From Novosphingobium sp. (lineage in GTDB: Bacteria; Pseudomonadota; Alphaproteobacteria; Sphingomonadales; Sphingomonadaceae), in assembly GCA_004211435.1 (NCBI GenBank), contig SECS01000010.1:1-44008 (forward strand): DNA of 44,008 nt, written 5' to 3'. Below the pieces are notes generated by a model. It ran no database searches and was not told where the DNA came from. It saw only the letters and a program-made list of their open reading frames with translations. Position 1 is the first letter of the stretch. Each line of letters starts with the position of its first letter. Made by a program: the position numbers and the translations under genes. Below, in pieces: positions 16,507 to 25,091 of the stretch.

Positions 16507-17361
16507 ATGAATTCAACCAAGCGCTTCCTACGGTCCGCGACGGCAGCGATAACGGCAATGGTGATGTCGATAAATTTTGCGCCGGCATTCGCTGCCCAGC
16601 CTGCCGCGCCGGTTGTCGTGCCGACCTATGCCGACCTCGCCGATCTATCCGATTCGGCGCGAATTGTGGTGCGCGCCGAGGTCCGCAAGATCGCTCCCGT
16701 CGAACCGGCGCGCGCGCGCGGCGTCCGACCCGGTTGGGCGCGCTATTACATAGAGGCGCGCACCCAGGCGCTGATCCGTGGCGACACGCCGCTGGGGCAA
16801 TCGCTGCGCTATCTGGTCGATCTGCCGCCCGACGCGCGCGGCAAGCCCCCCGCCATCAAGAAGAAGGCCGTCCTGCTCTTCGCGACCAGCGCGCAGGGAC
16901 CGACAGGCGATCTCCAACTCGCCGCGCCCGACGCGCAGATCCTGTGGAGCGCCGAGACCGAGGCCCGGCTGCGCACGGTGCTGGCGGCACTCGTCGCGCC
17001 CGACGCCCCGCCCTCGGTGGCCCGCGTGCGCGAAGCGATCCACGTTCCGGGCAACCTCGCCGGCGAAGGCGAGACGCAGTTCTTCCTCGAGACGGCGAAG
17101 CATTCGGCCGCCTCGATCACGGTCCAGCACCGGCCCGGCGCGGCGCCGGCCTGGGGCGCATCGTTCTCGGAAGTCGCCGCGCTCGTCGGCAGCCCGCCGC
17201 AGCGCGACACCCTGGCCTGGTACCGCCTCGCCTGCTTCCTGCCCAATACGCTGCCGCGGGGCGTCAATCTGTCCGAAGGTCCGGGAAGCCGTGCCCAGGC
17301 CGAGGCCGACTATCGCATGGTGCTCGGCGAGCTCGGGACCTGCGCGCGCACGCGATCGTGA
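16507..17361 (+). CDS. Secreted protein of unknown function, 284 aa
   Basis: I do not recognise a characterised family. A signal peptide is clear (MNSTKRFLRSATAAITAMVM, hydrophobic to about 27, cleavage near AFA). The mature protein begins with VVVPTYADLADLSDSARIVV and then has beta-rich-looking text such as RAEVRKIAPV and RYYIEARTQALIRG. There are two cysteines near the C-terminus (LACFLPN and GTCART), which could pair in the periplasm. The ATG at 16507 gives the best signal peptide; a GTG at 16501 has GGGAG upstream and would add two residues. It is followed by hom after 88 bp. Confidence 0.7.
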   Translation: MNSTKRFLRSATAAITAMVMSINFAPAFAAQPAAPVVVPTYADLADLSDSARIVVRAEVRKIAPVEPARARGVRPGWARYYIEARTQALIRGDTPLGQSLRYLVDLPPDARGKPPAIKKKAVLLFATSAQGPTGDLQLAAPDAQILWSAETEARLRTVLAALVAPDAPPSVARVREAIHVPGNLAGEGETQFFLETAKHSAASITVQHRPGAAPAWGASFSEVAALVGSPPQRDTLAWYRLACFLPNTLPRGVNLSEGPGSRAQAEADYRMVLGELGTCARTRS

Positions 17362-17449
17362 CGACACGCCGAGCGGTGATACGCCTCTCTTGAAGAGACT
17401 GGCCTTTCGGCCGAGGCTCGCTTAGGGCGCGGCCGCGAAAGGGAACATC

Positions 17450-18784
17450 ATGGCCGCACCGCTTAGAATCGCATTGGCAGGGCTGGGTACCGTCGGCGGG
17501 GGAGTCATCCGCCTGATCGAGACCAACGCCGCATTGATCACCCGCCGCGCGGGCCGGCCGATCGAGATCGTCGCGGTGAGCGCGCGCGACCGTGGCAAGG
17601 ATCGCGGCGTCGATCTCTCGCGCTACGCCTGGGAAGACGACATGACCGCGATGGCCGCGCGCGACGACGTCGATGCCGTGGTCGAACTGGTCGGCGGCGC
17701 CGACGGTCCGGCGCTGACGCTGGCGCGCAACGCGATCCAGCACGGCAAGTCGCTGGTCACGGCCAACAAGGCGATGATCGCGCACCATGGGCTCGAACTC
17801 GCCGAGCTGACCGAGAAGGCCAAGGTCGCGCTCAAGTTCGAAGCGGCGGTCGCCGGCGGCGTGCCGGTGATCAAGGGCCTGCGCGAAGGCGCGGCGGCCA
17901 ACAACATCGACCGGCTCTACGGCATTCTCAACGGCACCTGCAATTTCATCCTATCGACGATGGAAGACACCGGCCGCGACTTTTCCGACGTCCTCTCGGA
18001 AGCGCAGGCCAAGGGCTATGCCGAGGCCGATCCGAGCTTTGACGTCGAAGGCACCGACGCGGCGCACAAGCTGGCGATCCTCTCGGCGATCGCCTTCGGC
18101 ACGCGCATCGACTTCGCCTCGGTCGAGACCCAGGGCATCACCCGCATCCAGGCCGCGGACATCGCCCAGGCCGATGCACTCGGTTATGTCATCCGCCTGA
18201 TCGGCATCGCCGAAGTCGACGAGCACAGCGAGAATGGGGAGGGCGGCCAGCGCCGCCTGTTCCAGCGCGTCCACCCGCACCTCGTGCCCTTCGATCACCC
18301 CCTGGCCCATGTCGACGGCGCGACCAATGCGGTCGTCGCCGAGGGCAATTTCTCGGGCAGGCTGCTGTTCCAGGGCGCCGGCGCCGGCGACGGCCCGACC
18401 GCGAGCGCCGTGGTGGCCGATCTGATCGACATCGCCCGCGGCGATCTCGGCGGCGAGGCCGGAGCGCCCTTCTCGATCCAGGTCTCCGAGATGGAGACGA
18501 TGGCGCCGGCCCCTTCGGGCCATCGCCTGGGCCGCGCCTATATCCGCTTCACGGTCGCCGATCGCCCCGGCGTGCTCGCCGAGATCACCGCCGCCATGCG
18601 CGATGCCGGCGTCTCGATCGAGAGCCTGATCCAGAAGGGTCGGCACGAGGAAGGCGGCAACGTCCTGGTCGCCATGGTCACGCACGAAGGCCCCGAGGCG
18701 CGCGTCAGCGAAGCGCTGCGCCTGCTCGAAGGCTCACCCGCGCTGGCCGAACGCCCTCTCGTCATGCAACTCCTGGGCGAATAA
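17450..18784 (+). CDS. hom: Homoserine dehydrogenase with C-terminal ACT domain
   Basis: Reduces aspartate semialdehyde to homoserine with NAD(P)H, the branch point to threonine, methionine and isoleucine. The 444-aa protein has the Rossmann motif GLGTVGGGV at 11-19, KSLVTANKAM, EAAVAGGVPVIKGLREG, the homoserine-dehydrogenase signature around NGTCNFILSTM, and KGYAEADPSFDVEGTDAAHKLAIL. The ACT domain at about 355-430 (YIRFTVADRPGVLAEITAAM) suggests threonine feedback. An insert, EHSENGEGGQRR, sits before the substrate-domain end. AAAGGGAAC lies just before the ATG. Confidence 0.96.
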   Translation: MAAPLRIALAGLGTVGGGVIRLIETNAALITRRAGRPIEIVAVSARDRGKDRGVDLSRYAWEDDMTAMAARDDVDAVVELVGGADGPALTLARNAIQHGKSLVTANKAMIAHHGLELAELTEKAKVALKFEAAVAGGVPVIKGLREGAAANNIDRLYGILNGTCNFILSTMEDTGRDFSDVLSEAQAKGYAEADPSFDVEGTDAAHKLAILSAIAFGTRIDFASVETQGITRIQAADIAQADALGYVIRLIGIAEVDEHSENGEGGQRRLFQRVHPHLVPFDHPLAHVDGATNAVVAEGNFSGRLLFQGAGAGDGPTASAVVADLIDIARGDLGGEAGAPFSIQVSEMETMAPAPSGHRLGRAYIRFTVADRPGVLAEITAAMRDAGVSIESLIQKGRHEEGGNVLVAMVTHEGPEARVSEALRLLEGSPALAERPLVMQLLGE

Positions 18785-18825
18785 GCACGGTTCGACGACG
18801 CAGCGGCACCGTCCACCGCCGCGTC

Positions 18826-18854
18826 TCGACAAGCATCGAAGCCCTGTCTAAGCC
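18826..18854 (+). promoter_or_regulatory. Predicted promoter of glpX
   Basis: TCGACA, 15 bp, TCTAAGCC. It matches the window's recurrent promoter layout with one mismatch in the TTG. A start near 18861 would leave a leader of about 43 nt before the glpX ATG, with GAGGACC as the likely SD. Confidence 0.3.
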
Positions 18855-18903
18855 GCCCGCAAGTCGCTCCCGCAGCCGCTCATCGAAGAGGACCATCGAT
18901 CTC

Positions 18904-19884
18904 ATGACAGTCACGCCCGCCAGCCACGTCCTTGACCGTGTCCTCGTGCTCGAGATGGTCCGCGTGACCGAGGCGGCCGCGATCGGCGCGTCGAAGCTGA
19001 TCGGCCGCGGCGACGAGAAGGCGGCCGACGCCGCCGCTGTCGAGGCGATGCGCGCCGCGCTCAACGAGCTCTACATGGACGGCACCGTCGTCATCGGCGA
19101 GGGCGAGCGCGACGAAGCGCCGATGCTGTTCATCGGCGAGAAGGTCGGCGCCGCGCAGGGCAAGGGGCCGAAGATCGACATCGCGCTCGATCCGCTCGAA
19201 GGCACGACGATCTGCGCCAAGGCCGGCCCGAACTCGCTGGCCGTGCTGGCCGTGGCCGAGGAAGGCAACCTCCTCAACGCGCCCGACGTCTATATGGACA
19301 AGCTCGCAGTCGGCCCCGGCTATCCCGAGGGCATCATCGACCTCGCCAAGTCGCCGACCGAAAACGTCAAGGCCGTGGCCGCCGCCAAGGGCGTCGAACC
19401 GCACGAGATCATCGTCTGTGTGCTCGACCGTCCGCGCCACGCCGATCTCATCGCCGAACTGCGCGGTCTCGGCTGCGGCGTCGTGCTGATCGGCGACGGC
19501 GATGTCGCCGGCGTGATCGCCGTGACCAACGAAGACACCACGATCGACCTCTACATGGGTTCGGGCGGCGCCCCCGAAGGCGTGCTCGCCGCAGCTGCGC
19601 TGCGCTGCGTCGGCGGCCAGTTCAACGGCCGCCTGCTGTTCCGCAACGACGACGAGCGCGGCCGCGCCCGCAAGTGGGGCATCGAGGACCTCAACCGCAT
19701 CTACAAGCTCGAAGACCTGGCCAAGGGCGACTGCATCTTCGCCGCGACCGGCGTGACCGACGGTTCGCTGCTCCAAGGCGTCAAGCGCCGCAAGGACGGC
19801 ACGATGACCACCGAGAGCGTCGTCATGCGCGCAAGCTCGGGCACCGTGCGCTGGGTCAAGGGCGAGCACCGCAAGCCGCGTTGA
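18904..19884 (+). CDS. glpX: Class II fructose-1,6-bisphosphatase
   Basis: Gluconeogenic phosphatase converting fructose 1,6-bisphosphate to fructose 6-phosphate. The 326-aa protein is the usual GlpX length. It has VTEAAAIGASKLIGRGDEK near the N-terminus, VIGEGERDEAPML, the metal/phosphate motif DPLEGT at 96-101, ICAKAGPNSLAVLA, YMGSGGAPEGVLAAAALRC and FAATGVTDGSLLQGV. It stands between hom and prs. A GlpX next to homoserine dehydrogenase is a familiar sphingomonad arrangement (recalled, not searched). Confidence 0.95.
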   Translation: MTVTPASHVLDRVLVLEMVRVTEAAAIGASKLIGRGDEKAADAAAVEAMRAALNELYMDGTVVIGEGERDEAPMLFIGEKVGAAQGKGPKIDIALDPLEGTTICAKAGPNSLAVLAVAEEGNLLNAPDVYMDKLAVGPGYPEGIIDLAKSPTENVKAVAAAKGVEPHEIIVCVLDRPRHADLIAELRGLGCGVVLIGDGDVAGVIAVTNEDTTIDLYMGSGGAPEGVLAAAALRCVGGQFNGRLLFRNDDERGRARKWGIEDLNRIYKLEDLAKGDCIFAATGVTDGSLLQGVKRRKDGTMTTESVVMRASSGTVRWVKGEHRKPR

Positions 19885-19899
19885 TGGGTTGCGCTGACA

Positions 19900-19921
19900 G
19901 GGAAGCGGCACCGCTCTTCCC
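19900..19921 (+). terminator. Possible terminator of glpX
   Basis: GGGAAG (19900-19905) pairs with CTTCCC (19916-19921), with extra inner pairing of the AGCGG/CCGCT bases. No T-tract follows. It starts 15 bp past the glpX stop. Confidence 0.4.
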
Positions 19922-19942
19922 CCGTCTCGCAATCGCAAAATA

Positions 19943-19970
19943 TTGCAATCCCGCGACGCTCGGCTAGGGC
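19943..19970 (+). promoter_or_regulatory. Predicted promoter of prs
   Basis: TTGCAA (19943-19948), 14 bp, GCTAGGGC (19963-19970), close to the Caulobacter housekeeping consensus. The predicted start near 19977 gives a leader of about 37 nt containing GGGGAAAGG ahead of the prs ATG. Confidence 0.5.
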
Positions 19971-20013
19971 GCACGCAGGTGCTCGAATCGTGCGAGTGGG
20001 GAAAGGCAGCGCA

Positions 20014-20948
<935 letters not shown>

Positions 20949-20949
<1 letters not shown>

Positions 20950-21731
20950 TGAATCTCGACGCCGACATCGCCCTCGCCCTGCGCCTCGCCGATGCCGCGG
21001 GGGAAGCGATCCGGCCGCATTTCCGCACGGGCGTCGACTCCGAGCGCAAGGGCGACGCCAGCCCGGTGACGATCGCCGATCGCAACGCCGAAGAGGCGAT
21101 GCGCCGCATCCTCAAGGCCGAGGTCCCGCAGGACACGGTGATTGGTGAGGAATTCGGCTCGACCCCCGGCACCTCGGGCCGCTCCTGGGTGCTCGACCCG
21201 ATCGACGGCACCTGCTCGTTCCTCGTCGGCCGGCCGATCTTCGGCACCCTGATCGCGCTCGTGGTCGAAGGCTGGCCCGTGCTCGGGATCATCGACCAGC
21301 CGATCCTCGGCGAACGCTGGATCGGCGCGACCGGACGGCCGACCACGTTCAACGGCCAGCCGGTGCGCACGCGCCTTTGCCGCGAATTGTCCGACGCGAC
21401 CCTGGCGACGACCGGACCGCAATACTTCGACGACCACGAAGGCCAGCACTTCATGAGCCTCGCCGCCAAGACCGACCACAAGCGCATGGTCATGGGCGGC
21501 GACTGCTACAACTACGGCCTGCTCGCCTCAGGCCACCTCGACCTGGTCTGCGAGGCCGGGCTCAAACTCCACGACTGGGCCGCGCTCGTCCCCGTGGTCG
21601 AAGGCGCCGGCGGCACGATGTGCGACTGGAACGGCGATCCGCTCCACGCCGGATCGACCGGTCACGTGATCGCGCTGGGCGATCCGGCGCGGCTCGAGGA
21701 CGTGGTCGAGGCCATGGCCTGCCACCACTGA
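20949..21731 (+). CDS. hisN: Histidinol-phosphate phosphatase, inositol monophosphatase family
   Basis: A 260-aa Mg-dependent phosphatase of the IMPase fold, most like the HisN-type histidinol phosphatases of alphaproteobacteria and actinobacteria. The metal ligands are in GEEFG, the DPIDGT motif at 83-88, and the HDWAALVPVVEGAGG block near the C-terminus. In this clade it should complete histidine synthesis by dephosphorylating histidinol phosphate; an inositol-phosphate or other sugar-phosphate substrate cannot be excluded. It overlaps the prs stop by 1 bp. Confidence 0.85.
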
Positions 21732-21737
21732 TTCCGC

Positions 21738-21756
21738 GTCCCGCCTGCGCGGGGAC
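21738..21756. terminator. Terminator between convergent hisN and ABM genes
   Basis: CCCGC/GCGGG stem with CTGC loop, extended by GT/AC across a single-base bulge, filling most of the 30-bp gap. It resembles the core of the REP-like palindromes. It has no clear T-tract. Confidence 0.45.
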
Positions 21757-21761
21757 TCGGC

Positions 21762-22052
21762 TCAGCCCGCCAGCCGATCCCAATCGGCCATCTGCAGCGG
21801 GCCGCCGAGCGCGGCCATGATCTGACCCATGACCTCCTTGGGCAGTTGCGACCCGGCGGCCTTGCGGGATTCCTCGCCGTCCCAGAACTCGAGGAACAGG
21901 AACTTCTGCGGTTCCTTGCGATCCTGCAGCACCATGGCGCCCTGCGATCCGGCAATCGCCTTGGCCGCTTCGCCCAGCGCCTCGAGCGCCGCACCGAGCG
22001 CGCTTTCGCTGCCCGGCCGCGCGATCAACTGATAGCTGTGAACCAGCGCCAT
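21762..22052 (-). CDS. Antibiotic-biosynthesis-monooxygenase (ABM)-like small protein
   Basis: A 96-aa dimeric alpha/beta-barrel type protein: MALVHSYQLIARPGSESALG, then GAMVLQDRKEPQKFLFLEFW and a helical C-terminus with LPKEVMGQIMAALGGPLQM. The pattern (beta strand, long helix, QDRKEPQKF..LEFW hairpin) matches the ABM/quinol-monooxygenase family, whose members act on quinones or aromatic polyketides or are simple ligand-binding proteins. The ATG at 22052 has GGGAGAG upstream. Tandem 9-bp repeats and a palindrome sit directly before it. The catalytic role is uncertain. Confidence 0.75.
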   Translation of the reverse strand: MALVHSYQLIARPGSESALGAALEALGEAAKAIAGSQGAMVLQDRKEPQKFLFLEFWDGEESRKAAGSQLPKEVMGQIMAALGGPLQMADWDRLAG

Positions 22053-22071
22053 GATGTTTTCTCTCCCGCAC

Positions 22072-22098
22072 AAGTTGACGAAGTTGACAAAGTTGACA
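22072..22098. repeat. Three tandem 9-bp repeats ahead of the ABM gene
   Basis: AAGTTGACG, AAGTTGACA and AAGTTGACA follow each other in perfect 9-bp register (minus-strand unit TGTCAACTT). They end 20 bp before the ABM start codon, so they lie in its 5' UTR or promoter. They could be an operator for a repeat-binding regulator. Confidence 0.8.
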
Positions 22099-22105
22099 CG
22101 CTCCT

Positions 22106-22127
22106 GAGCCCGACATGTATCGGGCTC
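22106..22127. promoter_or_regulatory. Perfect 8-bp-arm palindrome upstream of the ABM gene
   Basis: GAGCCCGA (22106-22113) and TCGGGCTC (22120-22127) flank a 6-bp CATGTA centre. It lies 8 bp beyond the 9-bp repeats. It could be an operator or an RNA hairpin ending the hydrolase transcript (71 bp past its stop); no T-tract follows. Confidence 0.55.
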
Positions 22128-22197
22128 GCGGTCGTGCCGCGTCGGCGGTTATGCCGGTTCGCCAAGCCTTAGGAAAGCGATGCGATCGTCCGGGGCC

Positions 22198-23712
22198 TTA
22201 CGGCGCCGTGTCGTAGTTGATCGCGGCGATCGCGAGGATCTCGGCGCGGTCCTCGCGCACGATGTGGCCGGCCGCGATCGCCGCATCGAGCGCGGTGGTG
22301 AAGCGGCGCAGATAGTCTTCCCGGCCGTGCGGATAGAGCTTTTCGAGTTCGGCTTTGGTCATCGGCTCGCCGCTTCCGCCCAGCATGCCGATGAACGAGT
22401 TGGGATCACCCTTGCCCGAAAGCCGAATCGTCGGCGCATCGACCCAGGGCGTGCGCACGCCGCCCTTGGCGAGCCCGTTCGCGTCGAGCGCAAGGCTCGC
22501 GGTCTCGCCCGGCTTGCCGCCGGTTGCGAGCGTCAGCAGCGGCGTCGAAGCCGGCGCCCGGCCCGTGCGGACCCAATCGTTGAGCGCAGCGAGCGCGCCC
22601 TGGACCACGTAATGATGCGCCATGCCGGGGTTGAGCGGCTTGGCCAGCTTGCCCATCGGTGAGTTCAGCGAAGGCACGAAGATCCTGGCCAGCTCCTCGG
22701 GACGTTTGAGCCCCGAATCGGTGAAGGCGCCCATGAACAGGTAGTTGTCGGCATGGGCCGTGCCCGCGACTTCCCAGACGCGCAGGCGGCGATCGTCGAG
22801 ACGGCGCGAGGCGTGATAGCCCGGCAGGCGGGCGCCGAGCAGGTCGGTCTCGGTGATCACCGTCAGGACGGGCACGCGCAGGTCGGGGCGGAAGCGGACG
22901 TGATCGGGCACGAGCCCCTGGCCGGCGGTCATGCGCGTGCCGTCGATCGCCGCGCCGCTGCCGAAGCGCGAATGGATCAGGAAGCCGTCGTAGACCCGGG
23001 CGAGCCGGTCGACGGCGTTGACGTAGGTCGTGAGGAAGGCCGCCGACTGCGATTCGCCGATGCCGATCACCTTGCGCGGCACCAAGGGCCCGAGCAGGCC
23101 CCCCGCGCGCGGGGTCTTCAGCAGCGCGCCGGCCTGGGAGAAGATATCGTAGGACCAGGCGTCGCCCGGATGGGCCAGCGTGCCGTAGCGCTTGGGATCG
23201 GCCTTCTTGAGCGCCGTGCCCTGCCCCATCACAGAATCGCCGCCCTCGACCCCGACCTTCTGCGCCGAGACGCCGACATAGGCATAGCCTTTGCGCAGCA
23301 TCTCGCGATGCGCGACCATCCAGTCGGCCGGGGTGTCCTGCCCGGCCGTGACGTTGAACCATTCGACCAGCGCCGTGCCGTTGAACTTCAACGGATCGCT
23401 GGGTCGGATCACGACCACGCGTGTGACATAGGGCGCCGCAGTGTCGGGCTGGGCGGTCCACACGCCACTGGCTTCGGGCTGGCCCGAGAGGCGGTAGGAG
23501 GTCGCATTGCCGGCAATGAAGTATTCGTCGACCTGATAGCCGAGCGTCGCGAGATCGTAGGCGCCGATCATGAGGTTCGGCTTGCCGGGCACGGCGGTCA
23601 CCTGCGGACGCGGCGCCTCGGGCGCGGCCGAGACGGGGGCGGTCATGAGCGCCATTCCGGCAGCGGCGGCATAAATAGCATGGCGAATCCTGCGCGTGAT
23701 CGAAACCGGCAT
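22198..23712 (-). CDS. Secreted alpha/beta-hydrolase-domain protein
   Basis: A 504-aa exported hydrolase. A signal peptide covers residues 1 to about 30 (RRIRHAIYAAAAGMALMTAP, cleavage near VSAA). The nucleophile elbow is GESQS with Ser221, preceded by KVIGI. A likely acid is in VITETDLLG and a likely catalytic His in EVAGTAHADNY. The segment TALVEWFNVTAGQDTPADW is characteristic of the alpha/beta hydrolase domain family found in sphingomonads and mycobacteria. The substrate is unknown; esters or lactones of hydrophobic compounds are plausible. The start at 23712 has GGGGAGAG upstream. The divergent marR gene is 94 bp away and probably controls it. Confidence 0.8.
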   Translation of the reverse strand: MPVSITRRIRHAIYAAAAGMALMTAPVSAAPEAPRPQVTAVPGKPNLMIGAYDLATLGYQVDEYFIAGNATSYRLSGQPEASGVWTAQPDTAAPYVTRVVVIRPSDPLKFNGTALVEWFNVTAGQDTPADWMVAHREMLRKGYAYVGVSAQKVGVEGGDSVMGQGTALKKADPKRYGTLAHPGDAWSYDIFSQAGALLKTPRAGGLLGPLVPRKVIGIGESQSAAFLTTYVNAVDRLARVYDGFLIHSRFGSGAAIDGTRMTAGQGLVPDHVRFRPDLRVPVLTVITETDLLGARLPGYHASRRLDDRRLRVWEVAGTAHADNYLFMGAFTDSGLKRPEELARIFVPSLNSPMGKLAKPLNPGMAHHYVVQGALAALNDWVRTGRAPASTPLLTLATGGKPGETASLALDANGLAKGGVRTPWVDAPTIRLSGKGDPNSFIGMLGGSGEPMTKAELEKLYPHGREDYLRRFTTALDAAIAAGHIVREDRAEILAIAAINYDTAP

Positions 23713-23753
23713 CCTGTCTCTCCCCTCGACGCCCCGTGGCGCTTTCGAAGAAT

Positions 23754-23770
23754 TGGTAACCCTATTACCA
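23754..23770. promoter_or_regulatory. MarR-type operator between the hydrolase and marR
   Basis: TGGTAA (23754-23759) and TTACCA (23765-23770) form a perfect dyad with a 5-bp centre, the usual size of a MarR-dimer site. It directly abuts the predicted marR -35 (23772). Binding would block marR and very likely the divergent hydrolase promoter. Confidence 0.65.
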
Positions 23771-23771
23771 G

Positions 23772-23799
23772 TTGTCCGCAACGGGCGATTCGCTAAAGC
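23772..23799 (+). promoter_or_regulatory. Predicted marR promoter, leaderless
   Basis: TTGTCC, 14 bp, GCTAAAGC. The -10 ends only 7 bp before the ATG at 23807, so transcription should begin at or within a base or two of the start codon. There is no Shine-Dalgarno sequence, which fits a leaderless mRNA. Confidence 0.5.
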
Positions 23800-23806
23800 T
23801 GGCCCA

Positions 23807-24247
23807 ATGACCGGCAAAGCGCCCCTGATCGATCCGCTCGAGCACCTGCTCGGCTACCAGTTGCGCCGCGCTTCGCTGGCGACGCTTTCGGCGCTGAGCG
23901 AGGCCTACGAAGCACTCGACCTGCGGCTGACCGACGCCATCGTCCTGCGCTTCGTCGGCGCCAATCCCGGCTGCAATCAGGGCGAAATCAGCAAGGCGCT
24001 GGGCGTGCGGCGCACGAACATGGTGCCCGTGGTCAGCGGTCTCGTCGAGCGCGCGCTGGTCGCGCGCGCGGCGGCCGACGGGCGGACCCATGCGCTGACA
24101 CTGACACAAGCCGGCGCAGCGCTGCACGCGCAGATCGACGAACTCGCCCATGCCAACGAGGAACGCTTCTTCGGTGGCTTCGACGAGGAAACCCGCAAGG
24201 TTCTGCTGCGCGCGCTCGACACGATAAGGGCGCGCGCCGAGAGCTGA
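23807..24247 (+). CDS. MarR-family transcriptional regulator
   Basis: A 146-aa winged-helix regulator. The N-terminal helix (HLLGYQLRRASLATLSAL) forms the dimer region; the DNA-binding segment is GCNQGEISKALGVRRTNMVPVVSGLVERALV, followed by the wing AAADGRTHALTLTQAG and C-terminal dimer helices. The start at 23807 has no SD, consistent with the predicted leaderless transcript; a frame extension to 23696 would run into the hydrolase start. It likely represses itself and the divergent hydrolase, with an aromatic or phenolic effector as in the family (inference). Confidence 0.9.
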   Translation: MTGKAPLIDPLEHLLGYQLRRASLATLSALSEAYEALDLRLTDAIVLRFVGANPGCNQGEISKALGVRRTNMVPVVSGLVERALVARAAADGRTHALTLTQAGAALHAQIDELAHANEERFFGGFDEETRKVLLRALDTIRARAES

Positions 24248-24261
24248 TCTGTCGATCCTGC

Positions 24262-24290
24262 TTGCCTTGGCCCGCATCTATCACTATGGG
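24262..24290 (+). promoter_or_regulatory. Predicted rpmI-rplT promoter
   Basis: TTGCCT, 15 bp, ACTATGGG. The predicted start near 24297 leaves an 84-nt leader ahead of rpmI. I see no convincing L20-binding mimic in it. Confidence 0.4.
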
Positions 24291-24380
24291 CGCCCGCTTC
24301 ACGACACGGTTTCAAGCCACCGGCCTGGCTCAAAGGGCTGCCAGGGCTGGTTGGACGTGTCCCTGAAAAAGGAGACAAAA

Positions 24381-24584
24381 ATGCCCAAGCTCAAGACCAA
24401 GAGCGGCGTGAAAAAGCGCTTCAAGCTCACTGCCACTGGCAAGATCAAGCACGGCGCCGTCGGCAAGCGCCACCGCCTGATGAGCCACAATGCCAAGTAC
24501 ATCCGCCAGCATCGCCGCACCGACACGATTTCCGACGCCGACGCGAAGGTAATCAAGAAGTGGGCGCCCTACGGGCTCGGCTGA
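24381..24584 (+). CDS. rpmI: 50S ribosomal protein L35
   Basis: A 67-aa basic protein with the L35 signature MPKLKTKSGVKKRF and KRHRLMSHNAKYIRQHR, a structural part of the large subunit. The SD is excellent (AAGGAG, 6-7 nt before the ATG). It forms an operon with rplT 19 bp downstream. The translation-factor gene infC, which precedes rpmI in many bacteria, is absent here; a MarR gene stands in its place. Confidence 0.97.
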   Translation: MPKLKTKSGVKKRFKLTATGKIKHGAVGKRHRLMSHNAKYIRQHRRTDTISDADAKVIKKWAPYGLG

Positions 24585-24603
24585 AGCTAGGAAGGATTGA
24601 TAA

Positions 24604-24960
24604 ATGGCACGTGTCAAAAGGGGTGTTACCACCCGCGCCAAGCACAAGAACATTCTCGAGCAGGCCAAGGGTTACCGCGGCCGCCGCAAGAATACGATCC
24701 GCGTTGCGCGTCAGGCCGTCGAAAAGGCCGGTCAGTACGCTTACCGCGACCGCAAGGTTAAGAAGCGGACCTTCCGCGCCCTGTGGATCCAGCGCATCAA
24801 CGCCGCGGTTCGCGCCGAAGGCCTGACCTACTCGCAGTTCATCCACGGCACCAAGCTTGCCGGCATCGAGCTCGACCGCAAGACTCTCGCCGACCTGGCG
24901 ATGAACGAAGGCGGTGTGTTCTCGGCGGTGATCGCGCAGGCCAAGGCCGCGCTCGCCTAA
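24604..24960 (+). CDS. rplT: 50S ribosomal protein L20
   Basis: A 118-aa basic protein, an early 23S rRNA assembly protein. It has [20 protein letters not shown] at the N-terminus, the [20 protein letters not shown] helix and [24 protein letters not shown] precedes the ATG closely. A very strong terminator ends the operon directly after the gene. Confidence 0.98.
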   Translation: MARVKRGVTTRAKHKNILEQAKGYRGRRKNTIRVARQAVEKAGQYAYRDRKVKKRTFRALWIQRINAAVRAEGLTYSQFIHGTKLAGIELDRKTLADLAMNEGGVFSAVIAQAKAALA

Positions 24961-24982
24961 GCTCTCGTTTTTCGAGAAAACC

Positions 24983-25018
24983 AAAAAGGCGCAGACTCTT
25001 AGGAGTCTGCGCCTTTTT
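24983..25018 (+). terminator. Strong Rho-independent terminator after rplT
   Basis: A perfect 16-bp stem (24983-24998 with 25003-25018) and a TTAG loop, beginning with AAAAAGGCGC and ending in CGCCTTTTT. The A/T ends make it bidirectional in principle. This is the strongest terminator in the window. Confidence 0.97.
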
Positions 25019-25091
25019 GTTGCGCCGCAATAAGGTTTGCGGTTAGGCCCCGGCGAAGGGGAGCTTCGGCTTCGACGTTCAGGGGTGGGCG

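Noticed and set aside
22072..22098. The TTGACA units read on the plus strand as -35 boxes.
   Set aside because: No plus-strand gene starts downstream; the minus-strand ABM gene is the relevant one.
22753..23796. A 347-codon frame opposite the alpha/beta hydrolase.
   Set aside because: Shadow frame; the minus strand has the signal peptide and GESQS motif.
24297..24380. Leader of rpmI, checked for an L20 autoregulatory structure.
   Set aside because: No convincing mimic of the L20 rRNA site could be drawn by eye; a covariance-model search would be needed.
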